Positions 17,588 through 26,088 are shown, numbered from the stretch's first letter. The stretch is DNA of 64,000 nucleotides from Pseudomonas sp. URIL14HWK12:I12 (GCF_003097135.1 NZ_QEQL01000002.1:62001-126000); one strand, 5' to 3'. Translations and numbers: made by a program. The notes: generated from the letters alone by a model not told the origin.

Positions 17588-18747
17588 GGCAGCAGGCACC
17601 GGTAGACCGCCTCGATGTTGGCCAGCGACATCGGTTTGGGGTTGTTGACCATCAGCCGGGTAACCTTCGAAGCGGCCACTGCCAGCCCTGGCACATGCTC
17701 GTCTTCCACGCCGAAGGCACGCAGGTCCTGTGGAATGTGCAGGCGCTTGGTCCAGTCGACGATGCAGCCCACCAGCTTGCCGGAAGCCACCAGCTCGCTG
17801 TCTTTCTCCGAAGCGATGCCGCACACCTTGGCGGCGCGCTGCAAACGGGCAGCGCAGGCGTCCTGATTGAACAGCATTACGTGGGGCAGCAGCATCGCGT
17901 TGGCCACGCCGTGGGTCACGTGAAACTGCCCTCCGAGCGGATAAGCAAGGGCATGCACTGCAGCGGTGCCGGCGGCAGTCAGCGCCAGGCCACCGTACAT
18001 CGAGCCCAGCAGCATGTCGGCGCGGGCTTGTACCGAGTCGGGCTGCTCGTAGGCCTGCACCAGGCTGCCGGCGATCAGCCGCATCGACTCCAGGGCGAAA
18101 CCGTCGCTGACCGGGTTGGCTTTGGTTGAAATGAACGACTCCAACGCATGGGTGAACGCATCCATGCCGGTGGCTGCGGTAATCGGCTGCGGCAGGCTGA
18201 GCGTCAGGAGCGGGTCGAGCAGCACCAGAGAGGGCAACAAGTGGCGGCTCACCACACCCACCTTCAACGCTTCATCGGGCAGGGTGACGATCGCGTTGGG
18301 CGTGACTTCGGAGCCTGTGCCGGAGGTGGTCGGAACCATGACGGTAGGCAGGCCGGGGAGGGCGACCTTGTCGACCCCCAGCATCTCGCGCAGAGGCACA
18401 TCGTTGGTCAACAGCACGGAGAACAGCTTGGCAGCGTCAAGCACGCTGCCACCTCCGATCGCCAGCAACGCGTCAGGCGCGTACGAGGCGACCTGCTCAC
18501 GGAACAGCTGCTCGATATTGGCCAGCGTCGGCTCGATTTCGACCTGGTCGATCACCTGAACCGAAATGCCCTCGGCACCGAGCATGTCGCGAACGCGTTC
18601 GGTGACGCCCAGGCGATGCATCGAGTTCTGAGTGACCAGCACCAGGCGCTTTATCGGCCGGTCGAGCAGCGCCAGGCGCTGGGGCAGCTCGTCGAGGCAA
18701 CCGGCACCGTGCACCAGGTGTTTGATGGTCTGGAAGTGATAGGGCAT
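17584..18747 (-). CDS. Iron-containing alcohol dehydrogenase
   Basis: A 387-residue group III (Fe-dependent) alcohol dehydrogenase. The NAD-binding GGGSVLDAAK motif lies at about residues 98-107 and PTTSGTGSEVTPNAI follows. Metal ligands are expected in TGMDAFTHALESF (Asp, His) and ALAYPLGGQFHVTHG (two His). Family members oxidise short alcohols, diols or hydroxyacids, or reduce maleylacetate. In this operon it probably acts on the carbon skeleton that feeds the kinase-dehydrogenase fusion. It is translationally coupled to the fusion gene by a 4-base overlap. Confidence 0.9.
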   Translation of the reverse strand: MPYHFQTIKHLVHGAGCLDELPQRLALLDRPIKRLVLVTQNSMHRLGVTERVRDMLGAEGISVQVIDQVEIEPTLANIEQLFREQVASYAPDALLAIGGGSVLDAAKLFSVLLTNDVPLREMLGVDKVALPGLPTVMVPTTSGTGSEVTPNAIVTLPDEALKVGVVSRHLLPSLVLLDPLLTLSLPQPITAATGMDAFTHALESFISTKANPVSDGFALESMRLIAGSLVQAYEQPDSVQARADMLLGSMYGGLALTAAGTAAVHALAYPLGGQFHVTHGVANAMLLPHVMLFNQDACAARLQRAAKVCGIASEKDSELVASGKLVGCIVDWTKRLHIPQDLRAFGVEDEHVPGLAVAASKVTRLMVNNPKPMSLANIEAVYRCLLP

Positions 18748-18759
18748 GGCTGCCTCCTG

Positions 18760-19635
18760 TCAGTTGCGGTAGACCGCCAGTGCCTGGGCCAGGCGTTCAG
18801 CCTGGGCCGGCTCCAGCGGCAAGGTCGGCGAACGGCAGGGGCCCACCGGCAGGTTGAGCAGGCTGGTGGCCTCCTTGAGCACGACGGGCAGAGTGCCCAT
18901 GGCGAAGGCGTCGCGTAGTGGGCGCAGGCGCTCCTGGGCCTGGCGGGCGCCCGCGTGGTCGCCCGCGTTGAAGCGGTTCCAGATGTCCATCACAACCCCA
19001 GGCACAGCGTTGGCCGTCGCGGCCACCGCGCCGTCGCCGCCAGCCAGCAGGTTCCAGTAGATGAGGGAGTCAGTGCCGGCGAACACTGCGAAGTCGTCGC
19101 TGCGGTACTGCATCATCTGCACCAGCGCGTCGAAATTGCCGGCGCTGTCTTTGATGCCCTTGATCATCGGGTGCTGGCACAGTGCGGCCACCGCCTTGAT
19201 GCCGATGCTCATACCGGTTTTGGCCGGGATGTTGTACAGCATGATCGGCAGCGCGGAGGCGTCGGCGATGGTCTCGTAGTGCTTGATCAGCTCGCGCTCA
19301 TTGACGGCATTGAAGTACGGCGTGATGACCGAAAGGCCGTCGACGCCCAGCGCGTGCATCCGCTCATTCATATGCACCACCTCAGCGGTGGCGAAGGCGC
19401 CGGTGCCTGCGATGACCGGCACACGGCCGGCAGCGGTTTCCACGGTGATGCGCGCTACGCGCAGTTTTTCTTCCTCGCTCAACGCAAAGAACTCGCCGTT
19501 GGTGCCGAGCACGAACAGGCCATGGACGCCATGGCCGATGAGATTTTCGATCAGTGCCCTCAGCGCGGCTTCATCAAGCTGCTGGTCGGCCGTAAGCGGG
19601 GTGACGAGGGCGGGAACGATGCCGTGGAATTTCAT
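18760..19635 (-). CDS. Dihydrodipicolinate synthase/N-acetylneuraminate lyase superfamily aldolase
   Basis: A 291-residue Schiff-base aldolase of the DapA/NanA superfamily. It carries GTNGEFFALSEEEK near residues 43-56, the conserved Tyr in LYNIPAKTG, and the Schiff-base Lys in GIKDSAGN. It is unlikely to be the lysine-pathway DapA because it leads a catabolic operon and deviates at GTNGE. Superfamily members cleave 2-keto-3-deoxy sugar acids to pyruvate plus an aldehyde. It is the first gene behind the GATCA-rich regulatory region, 12 bases before the dehydrogenase. Confidence 0.87.
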   Translation of the reverse strand: MKFHGIVPALVTPLTADQQLDEAALRALIENLIGHGVHGLFVLGTNGEFFALSEEEKLRVARITVETAAGRVPVIAGTGAFATAEVVHMNERMHALGVDGLSVITPYFNAVNERELIKHYETIADASALPIMLYNIPAKTGMSIGIKAVAALCQHPMIKGIKDSAGNFDALVQMMQYRSDDFAVFAGTDSLIYWNLLAGGDGAVAATANAVPGVVMDIWNRFNAGDHAGARQAQERLRPLRDAFAMGTLPVVLKEATSLLNLPVGPCRSPTLPLEPAQAERLAQALAVYRN

Positions 19636-19661
19636 TGGCGGTGTCCTGATTTGTGATTGTT

Positions 19662-19770
19662 ATGATCAGGATCATGCCATCAATGATCAGAACGATCAAT
19701 AGATCTGTTTTTTGATCACTGCTTTCATTTTTTGATGTACACATCGACGGCTATTTGATTGTTTTGATCA
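19662..19770. promoter_or_regulatory. Cluster of GATCA motifs: candidate operator of the sugar-acid operon
   Basis: Upstream of the aldolase gene the sequence turns A/T-rich and holds five copies of GATCA (starting at 19664, 19685, 19694, 19714 and 19766), three of them as ATGATCA or TTGATCA. One pair forms the palindrome ATGATC-AG-GATCAT at 19662-19675. DeoR-family repressors typically bind several short repeats, and the operon encodes such a regulator. The repeats are seen; binding by that regulator is inferred. Confidence 0.6.
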
Positions 19771-19912
19771 TAATCCAACATTGCTACTGCTCGCTCGCGT
19801 GCGCTCTGCTGGAAAGCCCGCAGCGCCCGGGGAGGGGTTCCTTATCGTGGGATTGCTTGCCCTTTCATAAAGTCCGCGGCTCCTTTCAGCAGACGACGTC
19901 GGGAAGTATTCG

Positions 19913-20482
19913 ATGAGCTCCAGTTTCAGTGCAGAGCTTCACAGCCCATTGGGCCGCGTAGGTGCCAATAGGGCGCCGTTCGGTAATTCACCTCTTTGGG
20001 GGCCCTCTCACTTCGCCTTGGCGCGGGAATATAGCGGTTGGCTGCACCATCTTGCGCGGGGCCAAAGAGCCGCGAACTTTTTGCCGTTGAGGTTTCATTT
20101 CACCTTCATAGGGCACGACTTCTTCACCCAAAGGCCTCGTTTTCAGGTTTCGATTAGGGAAGAGGGTGCCTATGCAAATGCTCGTTTGGAGCAAAACGCA
20201 TCCGGCTGGCTGGGGCTTTATGGCGGAACACTGCCTGGGCGTGTGGCCGAATCACTCAATCCTTTTTCTGCCGGGGCAAACAACATCTGGGCGTTGGAAG
20301 TGGTCGAGCCTTCCAGCAAAGCATTTGGCCGATTCTACCTGAGTGATACCGAGGGGCAGCGGGTCGGCAATAGTACCTACCCTCACCCCGTTTTGCCCTT
20401 TCCCTTTGGGGAGTGCCTGCGCGCAGGCCATTACAATGGTGAGCCCTTGAAATTCTACTTTCTCAATATGCGTGTCGGCTGA
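19913..20482 (+). CDS. Hypothetical protein, unrecognised
   Basis: A 189-residue soluble protein I do not recognise. It has no signal peptide or membrane segment, is rich in aromatic residues (many Phe, Tyr, Trp), and looks beta-rich in its second half (GWLGLYGG, IWALEVVEPSS, GRFYLSDTEG). Its third codon positions are visibly less G/C-biased than in its neighbours, which hints at horizontal acquisition. It sits alone between the sugar-acid operon and the dehydratase gene. A CGGGAAG stretch 6 bases before the ATG could be the ribosome-binding site. Function cannot be inferred. Confidence 0.6.
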   Translation: MSSSFSAELHSPLGRVGANRAPFGNSPLWGPSHFALAREYSGWLHHLARGQRAANFLPLRFHFTFIGHDFFTQRPRFQVSIREEGAYANARLEQNASGWLGLYGGTLPGRVAESLNPFSAGANNIWALEVVEPSSKAFGRFYLSDTEGQRVGNSTYPHPVLPFPFGECLRAGHYNGEPLKFYFLNMRVG

Positions 20483-20610
20483 TGAATTAACCCAATTCAG
20501 TGCCGCAGGCGGCATACGGTCGCGGCGAAAGCCCTACCCATATGCCGGCGGGCTGGCTGATTTTCAGAGTCGGTGCTTGAATGCAGGCAGCCGCTATCAG
20601 GAGCCTGTGC

Positions 20611-21582
20611 ATGCCCCCCGCCGATTTGCCGACCTACGCCGATGTGGAAGCCGCCGCCCAACGTATCCAAGGCCATGCCCACCGCACGCCGGTGCTGACC
20701 AGCCACACACTCGACCAGGCGCTGGGCGCCGAGGTGTTCTTCAAGTGCGAAAACTTCCAGCGCATGGGAGCGTTCAAGTTCCGCGGCGCCTTCAACACCC
20801 TGGCCCAGTTCGATGAGCAGCAGCGGCGGCGTGGGGTGGTGACGTTTTCCTCAGGCAACCATGCCCAGGGCATCGCCTTGGCCGCGCGAACGCTGGGCAT
20901 TCCGGCAACCATCGTGATGCCCCATGACGCCCCAGCGGCCAAAATCGCGGCCACACGCGGCTACGGGGCCACCGTCGTGGGTTATGACCGCTACAGTGAG
21001 GACCGCGCTGCCATCGGCCAGACTCTGGCTGAGCAGCATGGCCTGACGCTGGTGCCGCCGTACGATCACCCTGGGGTGGTGGCTGGGCAAGGTACGGTAG
21101 CCAAGGAGTTGATCGAGCATACCGGGCCCCTCGACACCTTGCTGGTGCCGCTTGGAGGGGGTGGGCTGCTCTCGGGCTGCGCGCTTGCAGCGCGCACTCT
21201 TTCACCGGCCTGCCAGGTGTTGGGCGTGGAGCCGGAGGCCGCCAACGACGGCCAGCAATCGCTGCGTGCAGGCCGCATCGTGCGAATCGACACCCCTCAC
21301 ACCCTGGCTGACGGCGCGCAGACGCAGTACCTGGGCAACTACACCTTTGCGCTGATCCGTAAGTTGGTCGACGACATCCTCACGGCGCCGGACGCCGGCC
21401 TGGTAAGGGCCATGCGGTTCTTTGCCGAGCGCATGAAGATGGTCGTCGAGCCCACCGGCTGCCTAGGGCTTGCCGCCCTATGGGAGCAGCCTGAAGCGTG
21501 GCGTGGCAAGCGGATCGGGGTGGTCATTACCGGCGGCAACGTGGACCTGGCACGTTATGCCCAACTGCTTGCGCAAGACTGA
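20611..21582 (+). CDS. Threonine/serine dehydratase family, PLP-dependent
   Basis: A 323-residue fold-type II PLP enzyme. The Schiff-base Lys lies in MGAFKFRGAFN (about residue 55), and the phosphate-binding glycine loop is VPLGGGGLLSG. SSGNHAQGIALAA is the substrate loop, and there is no C-terminal ACT regulatory domain, so this is the short catabolic form. Candidates are threonine dehydratase, serine racemase or hydroxyaspartate ammonia-lyase; the sequence alone does not separate them. The start at 20611 follows AGGAG; a longer start ten codons upstream lacks one. Confidence 0.86.
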   Translation: MPPADLPTYADVEAAAQRIQGHAHRTPVLTSHTLDQALGAEVFFKCENFQRMGAFKFRGAFNTLAQFDEQQRRRGVVTFSSGNHAQGIALAARTLGIPATIVMPHDAPAAKIAATRGYGATVVGYDRYSEDRAAIGQTLAEQHGLTLVPPYDHPGVVAGQGTVAKELIEHTGPLDTLLVPLGGGGLLSGCALAARTLSPACQVLGVEPEAANDGQQSLRAGRIVRIDTPHTLADGAQTQYLGNYTFALIRKLVDDILTAPDAGLVRAMRFFAERMKMVVEPTGCLGLAALWEQPEAWRGKRIGVVITGGNVDLARYAQLLAQD

Positions 21583-21730
21583 AGGGAACGTCTGGGGTCA
21601 TCGACTGACACAAATAAAGCCGGTTGGCTAAATTTCCTGTCATGGAAACAACCTCCGGTTTGCGGTTCAAATAGCTGCGCGGGGCGCTGCGCCATGGCCC
21701 CGACTGCCATCTGCCTTCAGGAGCTTTACG

Positions 21731-22495
21731 ATGTTCAACGCCCGCCAATTGATGCTCGCTACCCTCGCTGCCGCGACCCTCGCCGGCTGCGCCTCTCCCA
21801 ACCCTTATTCCGAACAAGGCCAGGCGCAGCAGGGTCAAGGTGGGCAGGGCATGAGCCGGACGGCCAAATACGGCGGCCTCGGCGCCCTGGCGGGTGCTGT
21901 AGCAGGTGCGGCCATCGACCATAACCACCGTGGCAAGGGCGCGCTGATCGGTGCAGCCGTCGCTGGCGCGGCCTCGGCAGGTTACGGCTACTATGCCGAT
22001 CGCCAGGAAGCCCAGTTGCGCCAGAGCATGGCCAACACTGGCGTGGAGGTGCAACGCCAGGGTGATCAGATCAAGCTCATCATGCCCGGCAACATCACCT
22101 TCGCCACCGATTCTTCTGCCATCGCCCCTGGCTTCTATTCGCCACTGAACAACCTAGCCACCTCTTTCAAGCAGTTCAACGAGAACACGATTGAGATCGT
22201 AGGTTTCACTGACAGCACCGGCAGCCGCCAGCACAACATGGACCTTTCCCAACAACGTGCCCAAGCCGTGGCTACCTACCTGACCAGCCAGGGCGTCGAT
22301 GGCTCGCGGCTGTCGGTACGTGGCATGGGGCCGGACCAGCCGGTAGCGAGCAACGCCGATGTGAACGGCCGGGCGCAGAACCGCCGTGTGGAGGTCAACC
22401 TCAAGCCCATCCCAGGTCAGCAGTACCAAGCGCCGGCGCCACAACAGCAGCAACAGCAGTACCAGCAACAGCAGTATCAGCAATACCCGCAGTGA
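21731..22495 (+). CDS. OmpA family lipoprotein with glycine-zipper and Q/P-rich tail
   Basis: A 254-residue outer-membrane lipoprotein (YiaD/Pal-like). The signal peptide ends in lipobox LAGC (Cys20). Residues of about 48-80 form a glycine-zipper (GGLGALAGAVAGAAID, GAAVAGAASAGYGYY). A C-terminal OmpA peptidoglycan-binding domain follows, with VGFTDSTGSRQHN and NGRAQNRRVEV. The last 20 or so residues are a low-complexity Gln/Tyr/Pro tail encoded by CAG/CAA runs. It should link the outer membrane to the cell wall. CAGGAG precedes the start. Confidence 0.9.
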   Translation: MFNARQLMLATLAAATLAGCASPNPYSEQGQAQQGQGGQGMSRTAKYGGLGALAGAVAGAAIDHNHRGKGALIGAAVAGAASAGYGYYADRQEAQLRQSMANTGVEVQRQGDQIKLIMPGNITFATDSSAIAPGFYSPLNNLATSFKQFNENTIEIVGFTDSTGSRQHNMDLSQQRAQAVATYLTSQGVDGSRLSVRGMGPDQPVASNADVNGRAQNRRVEVNLKPIPGQQYQAPAPQQQQQQYQQQQYQQYPQ

Positions 22496-22533
22496 TCACC
22501 AGGGTTGAGCGCGGCCAGCGTGCTTGCGCAGGT

Positions 22534-22560
22534 TGAAGGGGGCCGCTGAGGCCCCTTCGT
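22534..22560. terminator. Terminator hairpin between OmpA-lipoprotein and pta genes
   Basis: GAAGGGGGCC and GGCCCCTTC flank GCTGA, forming a stable stem with one bulge between the two convergent genes. There is no clear T-run, which is common for pseudomonad terminators. Confidence 0.6.
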
Positions 22561-22594
22561 CAGCCTGGCCCGGCTAACCGCGGCAACGCGCAGG

Positions 22595-24685
22595 TCAAAG
22601 CGTGCGGCTGGCCTGGATGGCGGTCAGCGCGATGGTATAGACGATATCGTCGACCTGCGCCCCCCGCGGCAGGTCGTTCACCGGTTTGCGCAGGCCTTGC
22701 AGCATCGGCCCCAGGCTTGTGCAATCGGCGCTGCGCTGCACCGCCTTCAATGTTGTATTACCGGTATTGAGCTCCGGGAATACACACACTGTCGCACGAC
22801 CGGCCACGGTACTGCCGGGGGCAAGTTGCCGGCCCACAGTTTCATTGACTGCGGCGTCATACTGCAGTGGCCCGTCGATCAGCAGATCCCGTTGGGCTTC
22901 ACGTGCAAGCAGTGTCGCCTCGCGGACCTTCTCGACTTCCTCCCCCGTAGCGCTCTGCCCGCTGGCATGGCTGAGCATGGCCACCCTTGGTGCGATGCCG
23001 AACGCGTTGGCCGAGTCCGCGCTCTGCAGGGCAATCTGCGCCAGCTCTTCGGCGCTTGGGTGCGGGTTCATCACGCAGTCGCCATACACCAGCACCTGGT
23101 CTGGGAACAGCATGAAATAGACCGACGACACCAGGCTCCAACCCGGTGCTGTCTTGATCAATTGCAACGCTGGCCGAATGGTATTGGCCGTGGAATGGAC
23201 CAGGCCAGACACCAGCCCGTCGACTTCATCCAGCGCGAGCATCATGGTGGCGATCACCACCGGGTCTTCGAGCTGCTGCTCCGCCATCGGCTCGTTGAGG
23301 TTCTTGTTGCGCCGCAGCTCCACCATCGGTGCAACGTAGCGCCCTCGAATGGCTTCAGGGTCGAGGATCTCCAGGCCCGGTGGCAGTTCGATGCCTTGGG
23401 CGCTAGCGGTGGCGCGTACGTCGTCAGGCCGGGCCAGTAGCACACAGCGGGCAATCCCACGGGCCTGGCAGGTGGCGGCAGCCTGGATGATCAGCGGTTC
23501 GTTACCTTCGGGTAGCACGATGCGTTTGTCAGCCTGCTGCGCTCGTTGCACCAGTTGGTAACGGAACACGGCGGGCGACAGGCGAAGCTCACGCGGCGTG
23601 CCGCAGCGCTGCTCGAGCCAGCGAGAGTCGAGGTGGCTGGCGACGAAGTCGGTGATGGTCTCGGCCCGCTCCCGGTCGTCGATAGGGATCTCGCGGTTCA
23701 GCTGGTTCAGCCGTGTCGCGGTATCGTAGGAGCCGGTGCTGACCGAAAGGATCGGCAGCCCCGCCTGCAGGGCGCCGCGGCACAGCTCCAGCACGCGTGG
23801 GTCGGGCACCGAGTCGCTGGTCAGCAGCAGCCCGGCTAGCGGAACGCCATTGATGGCCGCCAGGCTCACAGCCAGCAGAATATCGTCGCGGTCCCCCGGC
23901 GTGACCACCAAGGTGCCCGGCTTGAGCAGGCTGATGGTGTTGGCCACGGTGCGCGCGCACAGGATGATATTGGCCATGCGCCGCTGTTCGTAGTCCCCGG
24001 CATTGATGACCCGCGCGCCCAGAAGTTCGGCTACGTCGCGTGTACGAGGGGCGTTGAGCTCCGGTTGGAAGGGAATGCAGCCAAGCAGGCGAAAATCGCC
24101 GCCACGCAGCAGCGGCGAATGCTCGCGCAGGCGCGCTGCGAAGCTGGCCAGGCTCTCGTCGGTACGCACCTTGTTGAGAATCACACCCAGCACCTTGGGG
24201 TCGCGCGCGCCGCCGAACAGCCTGGCCTGCAACTCCACACGGCCCGAGAGCTCGGCCAGAGCCTCGCTTTCCGGTGCCGACACCAGGATGACATCGGCGT
24301 CCAGGCTCTTGGCCAAGTGCTGATTGACCCGCGCCGCGTAGCTGGCCTGGCGGGTGGGTACCATGCCTTCGACGATCAGCACGTCCTTGCCCACGCCCGC
24401 TTGCTGCTGCAGCTGGACGATTTCTTCCAGCAGTTCATCGAGCTGGCCGTCGCCGAGCATCCGCTCCACGTGCGCCAGGTTGAGGGGCGGCGGTGGCTTC
24501 AGGCCGTGGGTGCGGGCGATCAGTTCGGTTGAGCGTTCAGGGCCCGTGTCGCCGGGGTGCGGCTGCGCCACCGGCTTGAGAAAACCGACTTGCAGGCCGG
24601 CGCGCTCCAGTGCGCGCACCAGCCCGAGGCTGATGGAGGTCAGGCCCACGCCGAAATCGGTCGGCGCGATGAAGAAGGTTTGCAT
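22595..24685 (-). CDS. pta: Phosphate acetyltransferase Pta (long form)
   Basis: A 696-residue three-domain enzyme converting acetyl-CoA and phosphate to acetyl phosphate and CoA. The N-terminal domain is BioD-like (FFIAPTDFGVGLTSISLGL at 4-22). A central DRTGG domain follows, and the C-terminal catalytic PTA/PTB domain begins near residue 385. Length matches the long bacterial form. The preferred start at 24685 lies next to GGAG. No acetate kinase gene lies beside it in this window. It follows the DUF3565 gene by 60 bases and may be transcribed with it. Confidence 0.93.
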   Translation of the reverse strand: MQTFFIAPTDFGVGLTSISLGLVRALERAGLQVGFLKPVAQPHPGDTGPERSTELIARTHGLKPPPPLNLAHVERMLGDGQLDELLEEIVQLQQQAGVGKDVLIVEGMVPTRQASYAARVNQHLAKSLDADVILVSAPESEALAELSGRVELQARLFGGARDPKVLGVILNKVRTDESLASFAARLREHSPLLRGGDFRLLGCIPFQPELNAPRTRDVAELLGARVINAGDYEQRRMANIILCARTVANTISLLKPGTLVVTPGDRDDILLAVSLAAINGVPLAGLLLTSDSVPDPRVLELCRGALQAGLPILSVSTGSYDTATRLNQLNREIPIDDRERAETITDFVASHLDSRWLEQRCGTPRELRLSPAVFRYQLVQRAQQADKRIVLPEGNEPLIIQAAATCQARGIARCVLLARPDDVRATASAQGIELPPGLEILDPEAIRGRYVAPMVELRRNKNLNEPMAEQQLEDPVVIATMMLALDEVDGLVSGLVHSTANTIRPALQLIKTAPGWSLVSSVYFMLFPDQVLVYGDCVMNPHPSAEELAQIALQSADSANAFGIAPRVAMLSHASGQSATGEEVEKVREATLLAREAQRDLLIDGPLQYDAAVNETVGRQLAPGSTVAGRATVCVFPELNTGNTTLKAVQRSADCTSLGPMLQGLRKPVNDLPRGAQVDDIVYTIALTAIQASRTL

Positions 24686-24745
24686 GGAGGATCTCTCGGG
24701 TATTGCGGAGCAGGGTGTGAGCCTGCCATGGCTCATCTGTTGTTT

Positions 24746-25015
24746 TCATCGCCCAAGGGTATCGCTAACTGCCCCCTTCGCGCACCAGCCACATGCGAAG
24801 GGTTCACCCAGCCTGCGCTCGCGCTCGGTAGCGTCGAGCACCCAGGGGCGTGATTGCCAGGGTGGGTCGTGGCGCACATGCTGAGTGTGCCCGCACGAGA
24901 GCTTCACGAACCAATGCCCATGGTCGTCACGGTCGTAACCGACCACGCGTGAGGCGGGCGTGGATTCGCATTCGTGCCGAGGCTTGTTTACACTGCTTGG
25001 ACGTTTCTCGTTCAT
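24746..25015 (-). CDS. DUF3565 family protein
   Basis: An 89-residue soluble protein. The core GYDRDDHGHWFVKLSCGHTQ, followed by HVRHDPPWQSRPWVL and a second Cys pair (CGWC), matches the DUF3565 family, a small domain with conserved Cys and His residues likely to bind a metal. Function unknown. The frame stays open further upstream, but there it overlaps the divergent SlyD gene, so the ATG at 25015 is the sensible start. Confidence 0.75.
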   Translation of the reverse strand: MNEKRPSSVNKPRHECESTPASRVVGYDRDDHGHWFVKLSCGHTQHVRHDPPWQSRPWVLDATERERRLGEPFACGWCAKGAVSDTLGR

Positions 25016-25039
25016 ACACACATGCAAAGGTGTCATTTC

Positions 25040-25525
25040 ATGCTGATCGCCGCCAACAAGGCTGTCTCTATCGACTATACCCTGACCAACGACGCTGGTG
25101 AGGTCATCGACAGCTCCGCCGGCGGTGCGCCGCTTGCGTACCTGCATGGCGCCAGCAACATCATCCCTGGCCTTGAAAAGGCATTGGACGGCAAGCAGGC
25201 CGGTGACGAGCTCAACGTTGCCATCGAGCCCGAGGACGCCTACGGTGAGTACAGCGCCGAGCTGGTCAGCACCCTGAGCCGCAGCATGTTCGAAGGTGTC
25301 GACGAGCTGGAAGTCGGCATGCAGTTTCATGCGTCGGCCCCCGATGGGCAAATGCAGATCGTCACCATTCGCGACCTGGACGGCGACGACGTCACCGTCG
25401 ACGGCAACCACCCGTTGGCTGGCCAGCGCCTGAACTTCAAGGTCAAGATCATCAGCGTTCGCGATGCGAGCCAGGAAGAACTGGCCCACGGCCACGTTCA
25501 TGGCGAAGGTGGTCACCACCACTGA
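25040..25525 (+). CDS. slyD: FKBP-type peptidyl-prolyl isomerase, SlyD-like
   Basis: A 161-residue cytoplasmic prolyl isomerase and chaperone. The FKBP domain starts at KAVSIDYTLTNDAGEVIDSS, has the GLEKALDGKQAGDE turn, is interrupted by an IF (insert-in-flap) chaperone domain around residues 70-130, and ends in a His-rich metal-binding tail (HGHVHGEGGHHH). SlyD proteins assist folding and nickel supply. The ATG at 25040 is preferred over an earlier in-frame start because it fits the family N-terminus and follows AAAGG. It is divergent from DUF3565 by 24 bases and ends at a strong terminator. Confidence 0.9.
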   Translation: MLIAANKAVSIDYTLTNDAGEVIDSSAGGAPLAYLHGASNIIPGLEKALDGKQAGDELNVAIEPEDAYGEYSAELVSTLSRSMFEGVDELEVGMQFHASAPDGQMQIVTIRDLDGDDVTVDGNHPLAGQRLNFKVKIISVRDASQEELAHGHVHGEGGHHH

Positions 25526-25546
25526 TTCACGCTTGATGCATCGAAC

Positions 25547-25584
25547 CGGGCGCCTGCTTCGAAAGAGCGGCGCCCGTTTTGTTT
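25547..25584 (+). terminator. Intrinsic terminator after the SlyD-like gene
   Basis: An 8-base perfect stem (CGGGCGCC / GGCGCCCG) is followed directly by TTTTGTTT, a textbook rho-independent terminator in the gap before the glutathione peroxidase gene. Confidence 0.85.
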
Positions 25585-25608
25585 CCACCCTTCCAAGGAG
25601 CTATGCCG

Positions 25609-26082
25609 ATGTCTGATTTCCATTCGTTCGAGCTGCGCACACTCGAGGGGGAGCCGTTGCCCCTGAGCACCTTCAAGGGCAAGGTAGTGCTGGTGGTGAA
25701 TGTCGCCTCGAAGTGTGGGCTGACGCCTCAATACGCCGCCCTCGAAACGCTTTACAAAAGCCATGCCGATCGTGGCTTCAGCGTGCTCGGCCTGCCATGC
25801 AACCAATTTGGAGGCCAGGAGCCGGGTAGTGCCGAGGATATCCAGCGCTTCTGCAGCCTCAACTATGGCGTGAGCTTTCCCATGGGCGAGAAGCTGGAGG
25901 TCAACGGCGAAGGCCGCCACCCGCTTTACCAATGGCTGGTAGGCGAGGGTGAACCCATCGGCTGGAACTTCGAGAAATTTCTGATCGGCCGTGACGGGCG
26001 TATTCTCGCGCGTTTTTCGCCGCGTATCGCACCCGACGCGCCTGAAGTGATTCAGGCGGTCGAAAGGGCCATCGAAGGCTGA
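25609..26082 (+). CDS. Glutathione peroxidase family protein
   Basis: A 157-residue thiol peroxidase of the glutathione peroxidase family. The peroxidatic Cys36 lies in NVASKCGLTPQ, and the other tetrad residues are Gln70 (CNQFGGQE) and Trp119 (WNFEKF). Cys64 and Cys82 may serve for thioredoxin-linked recycling, as in many bacterial members. The enzyme reduces hydrogen and organic peroxides in the cytoplasm. The ATG at 25609 lies 8 bases after AAGGAG; an ATG six bases earlier sits too close to that site. Confidence 0.92.
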   Translation: MSDFHSFELRTLEGEPLPLSTFKGKVVLVVNVASKCGLTPQYAALETLYKSHADRGFSVLGLPCNQFGGQEPGSAEDIQRFCSLNYGVSFPMGEKLEVNGEGRHPLYQWLVGEGEPIGWNFEKFLIGRDGRILARFSPRIAPDAPEVIQAVERAIEG

Positions 26083-26088
26083 GACGCT

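Noticed and set aside
17588..17824. N-terminal extension of the kinase-PdxA2 fusion by 79 residues
   Set aside because: The extension overlaps the upstream dehydrogenase gene, is Arg/Gly-rich, and the ATG at 17587 gives the exact DUF1537 N-terminus with an ATGA overlap.
11300..19635. Sialic acid catabolism (nan) operon
   Set aside because: Although a sialidase-like and a NanA-superfamily protein are present, there is no N-acetylmannosamine kinase, epimerase, deacetylase or deaminase, the sialidase-like protein has no export signal, and the kinase-PdxA2 fusion points to tetronates.
25016..25588. Upstream extension of the DUF3565 gene to 280 residues
   Set aside because: It would run antisense through the whole SlyD-like gene; the family consists of short proteins.
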